Shown: positions 51,261 through 63,200 of the stretch, in pieces | Layout: each line of letters starts with the position of its first letter | Position numbering within the stretch: position 1 is the stretch's first letter | Assembly (NCBI RefSeq): GCF_026262505.1 | Contig: NC_067206.1 | Span: 62,001 to 126,000 of the forward strand | Direction of reading: 5' to 3' | Length of the DNA: 64,000 nucleotides | Origin: Trichomonas vaginalis G3 | Lineage: Eukaryota; Parabasalia; Trichomonadida; Trichomonadidae | Made by a program: the position numbers and the translations under genes | Notes under the pieces: model-generated | Database searches by the model: none | Seen by the model: the letters and a program-made list of their open reading frames with translations, nothing else | What the model was told of the DNA's origin: nothing

Positions 51261-52082
51261 ATGCTGAATTTTCAAATCTTTATCGCTTCACACTGGGAAG
51301 AATATTTTGGAAAGGGTAGTTTTGTTACAATAAGCTACAGTAGTTCAAAACAGAAGATACACCATCCAGCTAATTATGCAATTAAAAATTGCGAATTCTT
51401 AAAAATCGATAATCATGCTGTTGAATTTAAATATGCTACTTATGATACGCATGTTCTAGTAGAATTATGCTCATTCTATAATTGTACAAGTCTAAATTCA
51501 GTCGGGGGATCGTTTTACTATGGAGATTCCGGAAGTTGCATTACAAAATCATCAAACTTTGTCGGATCAAAGGGATTTGGCGGCATTGCGTTCTACATTA
51601 CGACGGATTCCGATGGATTAAATATTGTAGACGGAATAAACGTATTGAGTTGCGGAACGAGTACTAAAGAAGGAAATTGCACACTATACTTTGGGAACTG
51701 CGTAAACAAATTCCAAAACTCAAACGTTTCCAACAATAATTGTGAAGAATTTGTTGGAATTTATCTCAAGGCAAGCAATATACAAAGCGAGTTTCAATAT
51801 TCTACATTTATTAACAATACACAGGAGAAGAGTATTCTAATATATTATGAAGGAGAAAGTATGATTTCTTTCGCTTATTGCAGTTTCATACAGAATGTTC
51901 AAAACTTGGCATCAAATGACTCACTTATTTATATAAAATCAGGCAACCTTACCCTCTATGACTGCATTTTCCATGAAAACGTTGCATCAAAACCCTACGA
52001 CTGCAGAGACTGCTTTTTATGGGATGTAAGACATGATAAAGAGATGTACGATACAATCACAAGGATAGTTAATCCTTCCTAG
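51261..52082 (+). CDS. Right-handed beta-helix (Pmp-like) protein, probably truncated
   Basis: The open frame reaches back to a GTG at 51210, but the first ATG (MLNFQIFIASHWEEYFGKGS) is at 51261. The protein is made of short repeating rungs with conserved Cys, Gly and Asn, such as NCEFLKIDN, CSFYNCTS, GGSFYYGDSG, SSNFVGSKGFGG, STFINNTQ and CSFIQNVQ. This is a pectin-lyase-type or Chlamydia-Pmp-like beta-helix, known among trichomonad surface proteins. It has no clear signal peptide or C-terminal membrane anchor, and family members are longer, so it may be a fragment of a surface-protein gene. Confidence 0.55.
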   Translation: MLNFQIFIASHWEEYFGKGSFVTISYSSSKQKIHHPANYAIKNCEFLKIDNHAVEFKYATYDTHVLVELCSFYNCTSLNSVGGSFYYGDSGSCITKSSNFVGSKGFGGIAFYITTDSDGLNIVDGINVLSCGTSTKEGNCTLYFGNCVNKFQNSNVSNNNCEEFVGIYLKASNIQSEFQYSTFINNTQEKSILIYYEGESMISFAYCSFIQNVQNLASNDSLIYIKSGNLTLYDCIFHENVASKPYDCRDCFLWDVRHDKEMYDTITRIVNPS

Positions 52083-52339
52083 AAATAATTACCCAAATTT
52101 TGATGCAAAAATTATTCTTTTAAAATTCATTAATTTATTTTGTAATAAATAGTTATTTTTATGAACGCAACATCTTACACTTTCCTTTCCATTGATCATG
52201 CCGAATCATAAAATAATTATCGCTACTACAGTGTATTAATATTAAATCAATATCAAGACATGCAACACCAATTCTTGCTAGTACAGATGAAGATTGAGGC
52301 TGTATCACAAGATCTTTTGTATAAAAAAGTGACAAAATT

Positions 52340-53821
52340 ATGAATTTTTTCAAACCAAAGAGTTTTATTCAGGATATGGCTATTCCTGATAAATATCTGC
52401 GGTTTGTAACTTTTGAGGACATGCTTTTTGAAACTACTCCTCTTGATTTTGACCAAATTATTGAATTTGCTACAAAAAATTTTAAAGAGTATGAATTTGA
52501 ATACGTTTTCAGATGTATTTTATCAGCTCCACTTAAATTACCAAAGAAATTACTCGAATTTTACAATTTATACATAAAACTTTCAGAATGCACAGGAATT
52601 AAAGTTTCAGCTGACCAAGCATGCTTTTCCCATCTTCATATAGCCAGGTTAATGTTCCTTGATAGTTTATTTACAGTTGATGATTTCAAAATTCTCAAAT
52701 ATTTTGAACCAGAGAACCTTGCAATATTTAACAAGATATTTGGTATTAATTCAGATTTCTCTGATGGAATTAGCAGATTTGTCTGCATACACGGCTATGA
52801 AAAAAATACTTTACAATATATTCTTAAATACGACTTAATTGATGAATTTATTGAAGAAACAGCCCAGATAAACTTCGATATTAACCAAAAGCTACCAGTT
52901 AATCGATATGATTTCAATAAAATCGATGAAAAATTAAGTTTAATCCAAATGAGCGCTTTTTATGGTAGTATCAACTGTTTCAAGTATTTGATGCTCAACA
53001 ATGCTGAAATCGACCCATTGTTATTCATTTTTGCTATTATTGGTGGAAATTTAGAAATTTTACATATTGTCAAGGGAGAACTTGATAAAATGTCCATTCC
53101 TAATGATAATCCATTATTTCTAGAACTAAAGCAGCGTGCCAGTCAAGAATCTCTCCAGATTGCCGGAAGTTATTCCAGATATAACATTTTTGACTGGTTA
53201 ATTTCGAAAAACTACAACAACGACCTTGTCTCATATGTCTACAACTCCAAGAACCTCAACACCCGCATGACCCTGTACTACAAGCAAGAGGATCCCTCCT
53301 TCAACAAAGAGGAATTCGACAAACTTTGGCCAGTCCACATTGTATCAATCGACGGCCTTTACCCACAGTTGCTCATTCTCCTGGACAGCGGCGCCGACCC
53401 AAACATGACGACAAGCATCGACATGTCTCCCGCGTTGACATCCCTGTCTATTGCGATCAACTCATACAACGAGGCAATAATAAAACTCCTCCTAGAACTC
53501 GGGGCAAATCCAAACTGGACAAATCCGACGAAACTGAACTGGGGACCTCTTCACTTCGCTGCATTCTCAAACAGCTACTTGTGCGTGAGGGCACTGATCG
53601 AACATGGAGCTGATCCATTCGCTGTCTCTGTTTTTAGAAAGGGGAGGACGTATTTGGACGAAGCTGTGAGACAGAACAAAAGAGAAATTGCAAAAATTCT
53701 GAAAGAATACGGAGCAATGGAAACAAAACCTTGTTCAAAAGAAGAGTTTCTACCTATAGAACTCGCAAAGACTGAAAATATTAAAGAATATCTCTCGGAA
53801 GTGATGAGTTCTATCAAATAA
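52340..53821 (+). CDS. Ankyrin-repeat (DUF3447-type) protein, 493 aa
   Basis: The N-terminal helical region (1-175) resembles the lead-in of other DUF3447 proteins. The DUF3447 ankyrin block is at about 195-290 (QMSAFYGSINCFKYLMLNNA, FAIIGGNLEILHIV). C-terminal repeats span about 330-460 (DSGADPNM, LGANPNW, PLHFAAFSNSYLCVRALIEH, GADPF). There is no membrane segment. Codon use changes within the gene. Most of it is AT-rich, but about 53215-53580 (repeat region) is markedly richer in C and G at third positions. Likely a protein-interaction scaffold, as for the other ankyrin gene upstream. Confidence 0.9.
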   Translation: MNFFKPKSFIQDMAIPDKYLRFVTFEDMLFETTPLDFDQIIEFATKNFKEYEFEYVFRCILSAPLKLPKKLLEFYNLYIKLSECTGIKVSADQACFSHLHIARLMFLDSLFTVDDFKILKYFEPENLAIFNKIFGINSDFSDGISRFVCIHGYEKNTLQYILKYDLIDEFIEETAQINFDINQKLPVNRYDFNKIDEKLSLIQMSAFYGSINCFKYLMLNNAEIDPLLFIFAIIGGNLEILHIVKGELDKMSIPNDNPLFLELKQRASQESLQIAGSYSRYNIFDWLISKNYNNDLVSYVYNSKNLNTRMTLYYKQEDPSFNKEEFDKLWPVHIVSIDGLYPQLLILLDSGADPNMTTSIDMSPALTSLSIAINSYNEAIIKLLLELGANPNWTNPTKLNWGPLHFAAFSNSYLCVRALIEHGADPFAVSVFRKGRTYLDEAVRQNKREIAKILKEYGAMETKPCSKEEFLPIELAKTENIKEYLSEVMSSIK

Positions 53822-53884
53822 AAAATTATTTGTTATTGTAAATATACATGTTATTAAATTGAAATAATATACAATATTTGTTTT

Positions 53885-56800
53885 TTATTTCTTGAGTGAT
53901 TTAAGCAATGAATTACAAGCATCTTTTAGAGGTGAAACAGATGCAATTGATGCCTTTTTGAGTGCGTTAATAAGTGTAGAAGATCCTTTCAATCTCAGTT
54001 TCATTGCTTGTGATTTTTCGCAACTATTTTCAAGAGTAGAAACTACATTTGCGAGCATTTCCAAATGTTCTGGTTTCTTGTATCCGTTTGTCAACACGAT
54101 CGAGAAAGGACCAAACGCAGAGTCAATCAGAATATCATTGTTTTGCGCTGTCAAAGGAGTGAATATTCTTATCATCAAAACGAAACAGTCCGCACTAATT
54201 TGGTTGTCGAGAAGTGTTGCAGCACAAACTGGGCATTTCGCAGCGAGGGATGAAATGCTTTTGATGACTTTCTTTTGGTTCTTTGGATCTCCATTAATTG
54301 TTTTTTCGCAGTTTTCCAGAAGAACTTTGAGAAGTTCCACAGCTCCTGTTGTTTTATCTATTGTCTGCATGATGCACGGGATGATTCTTGCGCTGACTAA
54401 CGCGTCGAGGGATATCTCTGTCTTCTGTATTATCTGCGTCGCGAGGTCTAGAGCGGAAACATTGTCACTGCAGCGTTGGAATATTATAGACAGAGTCGTG
54501 ACTTTCGTAAGTGAATTCAAAATGTTTGGACTTAGAGAAGAAACTTTTGATAAAAGTTTGATTGTTTGGTCGGAAATAACTGTTGCATCTTGTAGAAGAG
54601 AGGAAGTCAGTGGTAGAATTGCGGCGTCAATGAATGCCATCAATTTGTCAGATATGATAGGAACATTCTCAAAAGTGTCAGAAATTATTTTTATTGCGTT
54701 GAATCTGACTGATTCTTTTGGAGAAATGAGAGGTCTTTTGAGGTCACAGATGATCGCTGCATCACATGAATTAGTTGTGACTCCGTGATGTATGATTTGC
54801 AATATTAATTCACAGTTAGGTGAAGTGAAATTGTTTTCTTTCAATAATTTTGTCACTTTTTTAACAAAATTCGAATTCCAAATTTTTGATTGAAAAGTTT
54901 TGCAAGAAACACAGTCACAAATTATCTGAAGTATATCTAATGAATGACCATTGATCGCCTTGTCCAGTATCTCTTCGGCTTTAGATATAAAAAACAAAAC
55001 AATTGTGTCAAAAATTTCAAAATTATCTGTTTGTAATTTTTCAATAGTTGTAAAGTATTTTGAAGAAACATCTAACAATTCCAAAGGGTTTTCGCAAATG
55101 ATAGATACTGCCATAAGGAGCTTAGTCCGTAAATCTCCAGTCGATGACTTGAAAAGTTTAAAAATGTCACTTTTTATCGATAAAAGTGACAAAGTATTTG
55201 CAGCCAAAATAATTCCAAGGATATTCAGAGTAGGATTTGATCGGACTATTAGTTCTTTGCAGACAGATGAAGTGAAATCGTTTGATTTTTCTTTCTTTTT
55301 AGAGTAAAAACCATTTACCAAAACAGCAAAAGTTTCCAAAAGGTTGTTATCGACAATTTTGTACTCTTGCAGCAGTGACTGGAATGACTTGTCATCGAAC
55401 ACCTCGTTGAACCTGTCAGTGAACACAAGGTTGGCCATGATCCTGAGGGAGTAGTGCCTCTCTATTTCGTCGTTGCTCCTGTAGCTGTCGACCAGAACTC
55501 TCTGCGTGAACATTGGAAATTTGTACTCATTTGAGTCCTGTTTCGAAATGAAGTCAACTAACTCTCCAAGGCAGCAGAGAGATCTCCTTCGAATTAAATC
55601 ACTGCCCGACTTGATGAATGTCTCGAGGCCGCCCATTTTGTCCATTGATATCATTTGTGACGGGATATCTGTTGCATTGTGTATCAAAACAGAAAAAAGT
55701 AGGAGTAAACACGACTGAACTTGTGTTTGCTTTGATTGAGAAGTGAACATCAGAAGCTGCAAAAGGAAGTTGTGCTTGATGAAGTTGTTGCAAATCAAAG
55801 GAGACTTCCTTGCATTCTGTATCAGAAAGTTGGCCAAAGGCAGTTTCGATTTGATCGTGTCTATTCCTTCGAAAACATCTTTGATCTTCATGCAGATCTT
55901 GCTGAGTTCTTCTTGGTCGGATGTGTTCAATGAGTCAGAATCAAAGGGAATTTGGCCACTTTCGTTGGAGTTGAGCTGGATTGTCTCAATCGAGGCGTTG
56001 AAAACTATTTGCGATGGTTTGAGAAGTTCACTTTTTGTGAGGTAATCATTGATTTTTTCTATGTCAGATTTTTCTGATTTCTTTTCTTCTTCTTTTGCCT
56101 TCTGGATGATCTGCTTCATGTTCATTGAGTACCTCACACTTGATGTCACTGAGTCTGAGACATTTATCCTGTACATCGAGAGAGATTCTGTAGTTTTCCT
56201 CTTGGATTCGAAATTCTTTTGCTTTGGAAAGACTTTGTATGCAATTCTGTCAAAGGATTCTGAATCAAGGCAGCCTTTCCAAAACGGATGCTCTGCAACT
56301 TCAGGCCAAGTTGGACGTTTGTATGGATCTTTGTTAAGAAGCGAAAGAACAAGGTCATTGAATTCGTCTGAGCAGATTCTGATCTTCATCGGCTCTAAAT
56401 TAGTGATTCGATCAAGGATGTCTGCTTGATCTGACTTTTCATCGTCAAATGGAGTAGAGCCAGTGGCCATTCTGTAGAGTAGACATCCAAACGAGTATAA
56501 GTCAGATGCAAATGAAGGAACTCCTTCATCAGTAAGTAATTCTGGAGCCAAATAACACAAAGCTTCTGTGTGAATATGAGAGAAATCAAATCCTTGGTCA
56601 ATTTGACTAGCTCCAGTAAAATCATTAAGCTTAATAATGCCGTTTTCATCCAAAAGAATGTTTCGTGGGTCGAAATCGATAAATAAAAACGAATTTAAAT
56701 GAATGAAAAGAAGTGCATTAAGTATGTCAGAAACGAATATTCGTATTACTGTCTCTGGAAGATAAACATCTCTTTCCAAAAGCTCTAAAAGAGTTCCTCC

Positions 56801-57055
56801 AGGACAATATTCAAGAAATACGAAGAGTTTTGAATCATTTTGAGACCAATTATAAAATTTAGTGATGTTTTCGTGTTGTAATTGATGTTGAATCTCCAAG
56901 CCGTGAGTTTGTTCTTCAATTCGATTTTTATCAACGACTTTTGCGGCAACAAATTCAATAGTATTGTTTATTCGACCTTTATAAGTAACAGTAGTTTGAT
57001 ATTGCGCATATTCACGACCATTACCAATCTCTTTATAAAATTCTACATTTGCCAT
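53885..57055 (-). CDS. ULK4: ULK4-like protein kinase or pseudokinase with helical-repeat tail
   Basis: A 1056-aa protein. The kinase domain spans about 1-263 and matches the ULK4 group in motif details: EIGNGREYA glycine loop, FVAAKVV (Lys kept), LFIDFDPRNILLDENG in place of the HRD loop, LNDFTGASQ in place of DFG, and YLAPELL and LYSFGCLLYRMATG further on. The HRD His-Arg and the DFG Gly are lost while Asp and Asn remain, so activity is doubtful, as for ULK4 in other eukaryotes. The remaining 750 or so residues are armadillo/HEAT-like helices. ULK4 proteins are linked to cilia and microtubules, which fits a flagellate. Frame intact. Confidence 0.85.
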   Translation of the reverse strand: MANVEFYKEIGNGREYAQYQTTVTYKGRINNTIEFVAAKVVDKNRIEEQTHGLEIQHQLQHENITKFYNWSQNDSKLFVFLEYCPGGTLLELLERDVYLPETVIRIFVSDILNALLFIHLNSFLFIDFDPRNILLDENGIIKLNDFTGASQIDQGFDFSHIHTEALCYLAPELLTDEGVPSFASDLYSFGCLLYRMATGSTPFDDEKSDQADILDRITNLEPMKIRICSDEFNDLVLSLLNKDPYKRPTWPEVAEHPFWKGCLDSESFDRIAYKVFPKQKNFESKRKTTESLSMYRINVSDSVTSSVRYSMNMKQIIQKAKEEEKKSEKSDIEKINDYLTKSELLKPSQIVFNASIETIQLNSNESGQIPFDSDSLNTSDQEELSKICMKIKDVFEGIDTIKSKLPLANFLIQNARKSPLICNNFIKHNFLLQLLMFTSQSKQTQVQSCLLLLFSVLIHNATDIPSQMISMDKMGGLETFIKSGSDLIRRRSLCCLGELVDFISKQDSNEYKFPMFTQRVLVDSYRSNDEIERHYSLRIMANLVFTDRFNEVFDDKSFQSLLQEYKIVDNNLLETFAVLVNGFYSKKKEKSNDFTSSVCKELIVRSNPTLNILGIILAANTLSLLSIKSDIFKLFKSSTGDLRTKLLMAVSIICENPLELLDVSSKYFTTIEKLQTDNFEIFDTIVLFFISKAEEILDKAINGHSLDILQIICDCVSCKTFQSKIWNSNFVKKVTKLLKENNFTSPNCELILQIIHHGVTTNSCDAAIICDLKRPLISPKESVRFNAIKIISDTFENVPIISDKLMAFIDAAILPLTSSLLQDATVISDQTIKLLSKVSSLSPNILNSLTKVTTLSIIFQRCSDNVSALDLATQIIQKTEISLDALVSARIIPCIMQTIDKTTGAVELLKVLLENCEKTINGDPKNQKKVIKSISSLAAKCPVCAATLLDNQISADCFVLMIRIFTPLTAQNNDILIDSAFGPFSIVLTNGYKKPEHLEMLANVVSTLENSCEKSQAMKLRLKGSSTLINALKKASIASVSPLKDACNSLLKSLKK

Positions 57056-57276
57056 TGAAAATAAAAAAAAAATTATAACCTATGTGAGGAGTGGAAGAAT
57101 CTAAAACCCCAATACAATATATTGCCTACATTCATATATTAAACTTATTATTCTGGATCCTTTAAGAAGAATATTTAACACAATTAAAGCAAAATTAACC
57201 TTTGTAAGGGCATTAAAACATATTCATAAAGTAAAAATAAAACACACAATAAATATTTATAAAACAACAAATAAAA
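57056..57276. other. Spacer between kinase and BEACH genes
   Basis: A 221-bp AT-rich spacer between two minus-strand genes. It should contain the 3' end signals of the BEACH gene and the promoter of the kinase gene. TTTTCAATGGCA, with TCA abutting the ATG, may be a compact initiator. Confidence 0.4.
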
Positions 57277-60200
57277 CTAATTCTTTCCTTTTCCTTTATT
57301 GGAGAGTCTGAGAACAAATTTCTCTCCAGTTATATCCTGTATAATTAAAACTTGTTTCTCGAATACGTCAATGATTCTTGAAATAGGATTATCCATCTTA
57401 AACTGCGTCTTCAAATTCAAAGAAAGAGATCTTGAATCAAGTTCGAAAATACAAATTTTTGTGTTTTCAGAGACAACAACATTAAAGAAACACTGTCCGA
57501 TGTTGTAAGACGAAACATTCGTGATTCTTCCAATGAAAGAATCGAATTTCTTTTGGCAGACAAATATGCCATTCAGTGTGTAGATTCTCATTGATGAATT
57601 CGTTGTAATCCACATCAAATCCAACTGTTCGTCCAAAGAGATCCCAACGATTTTCTCATTTACTTTGATTTCTCTGTGGAAACTTCCTCTGATTGCGTCC
57701 CAAACAACGACGGAATTCTTTCGGACTGAGCAAACCATCATTGATCTACTGCATGGAAATGATTTCGAAATGTCACTTGAATTGAAAACTCCAAGTTGAA
57801 TAATTTGCGTCATTTTGTTTGCTTTGGAGTAACAGAGTAAATACGCAGAAGAAAATCCATAAATAAAATCAACAACTAGCAATGCTCCATCAGATGAATA
57901 ATTGTAGAAATTAACACCAGAAAACAAAGTGTTTCTATAGACAAAGTTGCCGTAACACAAACTGTAATTGGAGCTGTCAATGACCAAATAATTCAAATTG
58001 GAAAATTCATTCGTCATTTTTTCAAATTCTAGAGAAACTTTCTTTGGATTGAAATTTCTTTCCTGATGGTTTTTCTTGAACAGTTGAATTGGGCATTGTC
58101 CCCAGTGCTCCAGTCTCAGTGCCAGTGTTGATATTTCATCTATATCATCCTCTCTTATTGTGTCGATATAACTGTGGTAACTTTCAGGCAGAAAAATGTT
58201 TTTGGACTGAGTTGCCAACTGTCCTTGCTGCGAAACACCGAAAATCAGGTCAATCCACTGTCCGATGCTTGCTTCATTCAGCTCTTCTCTGTTGACTAAT
58301 ATAAAGTGTACGGCGCTCTTGCACCACTTCGGCAATTTGACTTCTTCAATCAGGTTCAAATTGCAAACATTGAGAAACAATTCTGGAAGAGAAAACAACT
58401 CTGGAATCAGTTCTTTGACGTCATTCGTGTTCAGTTCGCTGGAACTCTGCCAACTGTACTTGATGTCAAAGAATATCCTGGATAAGTTGTCGTATCCAGT
58501 GTGCAAATCCCAGTCGTAGAAAGTGAATGGAGGAGTCCGCAAAAGAAAGAAATGAACACTCGCGCCCATCGAATAGTGAGCACCGTAAAGGAACTGGCCG
58601 TTGAATGTGGAGTCAAACATTTTGCTCCTTTCTTCTGTCTGCTGGCCCATCGGAAGATTGATTTTCCTATGAGAAGTGAAGTGACCACAATCATCAGAAT
58701 CGTAATCGGAAATGATCCAAGGAAAAACAGGGTACTGCGTCAAATCAGCGAATGAGCGACTTCCCAACGAGTTTATCACAAGGAGGTAGTCGTATGTGCT
58801 GAGCATTCCGCTCTGCCAGAGAGATAAAGCTGAGGAAGAGTTGAGTTGGAAAAGTTTTTTCGTTCCGAAATTTATGTTTTTGGAAACTAAAATTTCTTTC
58901 ACGAATGAATCAGGCAACTTTTGGTTGTCGACAGGAGAAATAATAAGTGTCCCTGTGTTGTATAGTTTGAACTCTATGGCAGTGAGTTTGTGGAGATTCA
59001 TGTGCATCTTTGAGAAAATGATTTTCTTGAACGGAAAAATCAGAACAAAATGGCCGCAAAACAAACTGAACTCCCCATAAAATCCAAGTAAAATGTCATT
59101 GGAAAGAGACCTGAAATTGATTGGTGCCTCTGTTTTCGTCAATTCTAAATCAAAATTGTCGACAATCTTGGAGTTAATCAGCACCAAAAAGTGGTTTTCA
59201 AATACAAAAGTTACAGAATTTTGTTGTTCAGGCATTCTCCTCAATTTGCATGGAAAAGAATAACTCACATTTCCATACTTTTCTGAATAAGTTGCAGCAA
59301 AAGAGTTATACAGAAACTGACCATTTGGAATGACAGCAAATCTGTAATTCAGTGGGTTTACGAATTTTCCTTTCATTTCTATATAAAAACAGTTACTCAA
59401 ATCTTGGTAATTTTTGATTAAATTTGTTTCATTTGTCTCTACATCCAATTTGTACTTTTCGATGTCGTTTTCTCCTGATGGCAATGATAAGTCAGAAGGA
59501 ACTAAAATGTGAGGAGTTTCAATCGGCCAAACTAAAGGAGAAATAGTGAAATAGTTATAGTTTTCCGTTTGTAACTCAAATTTGTGGAGAAAATGCCAAA
59601 TTTTTGATGATTGCTGCTCCATTTTTCTCAATAGATTTGACTTGGCCAAGTTAATTATCTGCTTCAAGTACATGTCAGTGTAATTCCTGTATTTCATCAG
59701 ATAAACGTAGGACAGAGAGAGATTCGTTGTGATTTGGTCTTCAGTCAAATGATGTGCAGCCGAACAAGGAGTGTACGGTTCAATCCTCGTTGTGTACTCT
59801 GCAAGGAAAGCTAATGTATCTGTGAAGTTCTTGGTGATCTTCCCTTTTAAGTTCGACTTGATTCCTGATATGAAATTTTCAATCGGAATGTCAGTTTTTG
59901 TTTGCCAAATCTGTCTGAATTCCTCATTCATCAAGTATTTGATCGACAGCTCCGTTGTCTGCTTGATGTAGTACTCTTTGACCATCGGATGCTGTATAAG
60001 CTTAAACAAGAACTGGCAGGAGAAATCGAAGTCAAACAAACCAGAATTTTTGAAAAGAAAATGAGAAATCGAATTAACAATGTCAAACAACTGTGGAACA
60101 TCGTCTAAAGAAACTTCAAATATATGAATCAATATGGATCTAAGTGAATTTAAAGTCCTCTCATCACTGGATAATAAAGTGAGGTGAGGTGATTGATACA

Positions 60201-63200
60201 ACGATCCTAAAATTGGCAAAAGTGAACTGAACAAAAGACACAAATCAGTAAAATATCCGTTGTAAGTTGCCACAGCGAGGAAGTCAAACAACTCGACGAA
60301 AACACCCAAAGGAGCAGAGTATGTTTCCACGCGAGCCAAAATCACAACAATGACATTCAACGCTAGATCGCCGACCAAAATTTCTTGACGACTGCCGTGT
60401 TGTGCCAAAAGTGAAATAAAAGATTTTTTGAAAGCATTTTCATCAGCCATGAAAGAGGCGAGGATTTGCGAGTACAAATTGATCAAATCGGATGATTTTG
60501 CGAACAGATTTATCGATTCAACATTCTTGTGTTCGTAAAAAGTACCTTCCAAGCCATTTTTCGTCATGAAACCAATCAGTAAATCAGCGTAACTCACGTA
60601 GTTGATTGAGGAAGTTCTTCCTGACTTGTTTACATAACTGATATCGACGTAGAAAACACCGGAAATCTCTTTCAGAATTGATTTGTCGTCAGTGATAGAT
60701 GCAGTCGATACTTTTAAAACAGCTTTCGGATCGAAAACGAACTGCGAAAAGAAGACAATCGAATCCAAAACTCTGATGTCGCAGAGGGAGTCGAATTCTG
60801 CTTTTGGAAGTTTTGTAAATCTCCTTATGAAAATAAAGGTTTTCTCCTCAAAAATTTGGAGAGATTTCGGTGGAGAAGAAACTAAAACAGTCAAACATTG
60901 GAACAAAAATGAAATAACTGATGCAACTGTTTCAGGTCTCTCTATTTTCGTCAAATTGCCACAGTTTTCAAATGTCTTTCCCATCAACAAACACTCTAGA
61001 GATTTGAAAGTCGTCATTTCGTTGTAGGACTTGAACAAAGCGAAACTTACAATGTCGTTGTGGACGAAGTAGTCATCAAACATTGCGTTGAAGTCAATTA
61101 AAACATTAATCAATCGCTGGTTTACGATGTCAGATGAATTCATTATCTGCAGCGAAATTTCGAAAGGAGTGAAAACGTTTTTTGAAACAGAATTCAGGTC
61201 CAAAACACTTAAAATTCTCACTTTCGTCGAATCATCGCAGACTTTGAAGTAAGACAAAATTGTTTTGTACAGGTCCAGTGATTTGGATCTCCTCGCAATT
61301 TCGCAAATGTCCTCTACAATGTAGATGTCGGAAAACATTTGAATTGAAACAGGAATTGACTTGAAAACAGTTTGTGTATCAGTGTATTTCGACAAAACTC
61401 TGAACAGTGTCACACCGTACTTCTGCACAATCTCTATGTCTTCTAGGAATACGTTGATTTTGTTGAGAAGAAGGACTTTTTCGAAAAGATTTGACAGAAT
61501 TTCTTCTGAAAAATCAAATTTTTTCATTGGAATCAGAAGTAATTCGATGTCCAAGTCATGGAAAGTCACGAACAGCTTCACCATTGCGTTGAAATACATC
61601 TCAGTGTTTTTGTTTTCCATGATCAAATTGAACAATCTATAGATGTTGCATTGCTGGGACAAAAACCAAGGAAATCCTGTTCCTTTCATCAGAACAACGT
61701 CTTTTAAAACAAGATCAGTATCAAATGGAGTGATGAAATCTGTTTTAGAACCGTCCAAGTAATTAAATCCCCTTCTGAAGACATCTTTCACATCGAAATT
61801 TTCTGAAAAAAGAGAAATTTGTGATGAAATATACCAAAAATTGGTGTTTTCTCTCTCTTTCGAGCCAATGACTAAGTCATCCAAGCAGTCAATGTGCCCT
61901 TTCATGTGGACAATCTGAACCAAATCATTGATTCCAAAAATTGCAGAATTCTCTGTCAAATTTAGTTGAAAAGTGACTAAAAACCACTTTTTGTTGTCAA
62001 TTTGGATGTGAAACGATTCCTCATTGACGAAGAATGTGAACAGTCCTGATACAAGTTCTCCCCTCACTGACTTACTTGAGAAAATTTCGCAAAACAGCTT
62101 ATCCCTGTCGCTTTTCATCCAAAACGAGAATCCTAAACACTTTTTTTGTATGGAAATGAAGGATTTCATGCCTCCTCTGAACTCAAACATGGGGAATGAT
62201 ATGTTCTCGTCGATCATCCTTGACAAATCTTTGTGATTTTCAAGAAGATTTACGAAATTTCCGTAATTTAGATTCAAATTCGCCATTTTGTCTAAAAGAG
62301 GGGATTCGTATATTCCTAGTTTGATAAATGAAGTAACACCATCCTCTGATGCTAAATATAAATCTGCATTGGCAAAATTAATGTCACTTTTTGCAAAAGG
62401 AAGTAAACTTGGAATTCTTATTCGATTTTCAGTGATACAGAGCTCGTTTAGTAGGGAACTGTCCATCTTGAGCAGTTTGTGAGTCAATGGGATGCTCTGG
62501 ACCCAGTTATTCGCGTCTTTTTCTGAAAGATTATTCAATGATACCTTTAAAAGCTTCGAATACAGCTCGGGATCAATCGATGGGAAGACGTCAAGCCATG
62601 CAAATCCACCATACCTCCAGAAGATGGATGCGCACTCTTGCGACGCTTGAAATGCAAAATATAAAATTTCAATTTTGTCATTAAAGCGTTTCTGCATGAT
62701 CTGCATCACTTCCTGCATCGTATTTATACTTATTTCAAGTGCAAATGTCCTACCAATCAGTTCTGAACTGGCATTTCTCAAAAATAAAATCACAATAATT
62801 TGGACTTTGAATTGAGTTTTGTCCGCAATGCAGTATAGGTGTTTTATCAAGCCTTGGAATGATTGAATCTGCAGAAGATTGTCAAAATTTTGGGCTTCTT
62901 TAAGAAAATTTAAAATTTCGTCTGAAATCGATTCAAAATTACTTCTATCGATTGAAAAAATCAATAAATCAAAGAACAATGTTTGTGTTTTTGTCTCAAC
63001 AAACTCTTTATCAATGAATTTGAAAAATAATATCGAAAATTGAAGACATTTTTCGTATTTTCTGTATGAAATCCATAAGAGACAGTCTACTAAACATTTG
63101 ACTAGTTGAGAATTATCAATATCTACACAGAAAATGTCCAAAATATTCCAATATTTGTCAATGTATGAAATATTCGAGTCTTCGTTCATAAACAGTATTT

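Noticed and set aside
53892-56429. Several plus-strand frames up to 298 residues
   Set aside because: They are antisense shadows of the intact ULK4-like gene.
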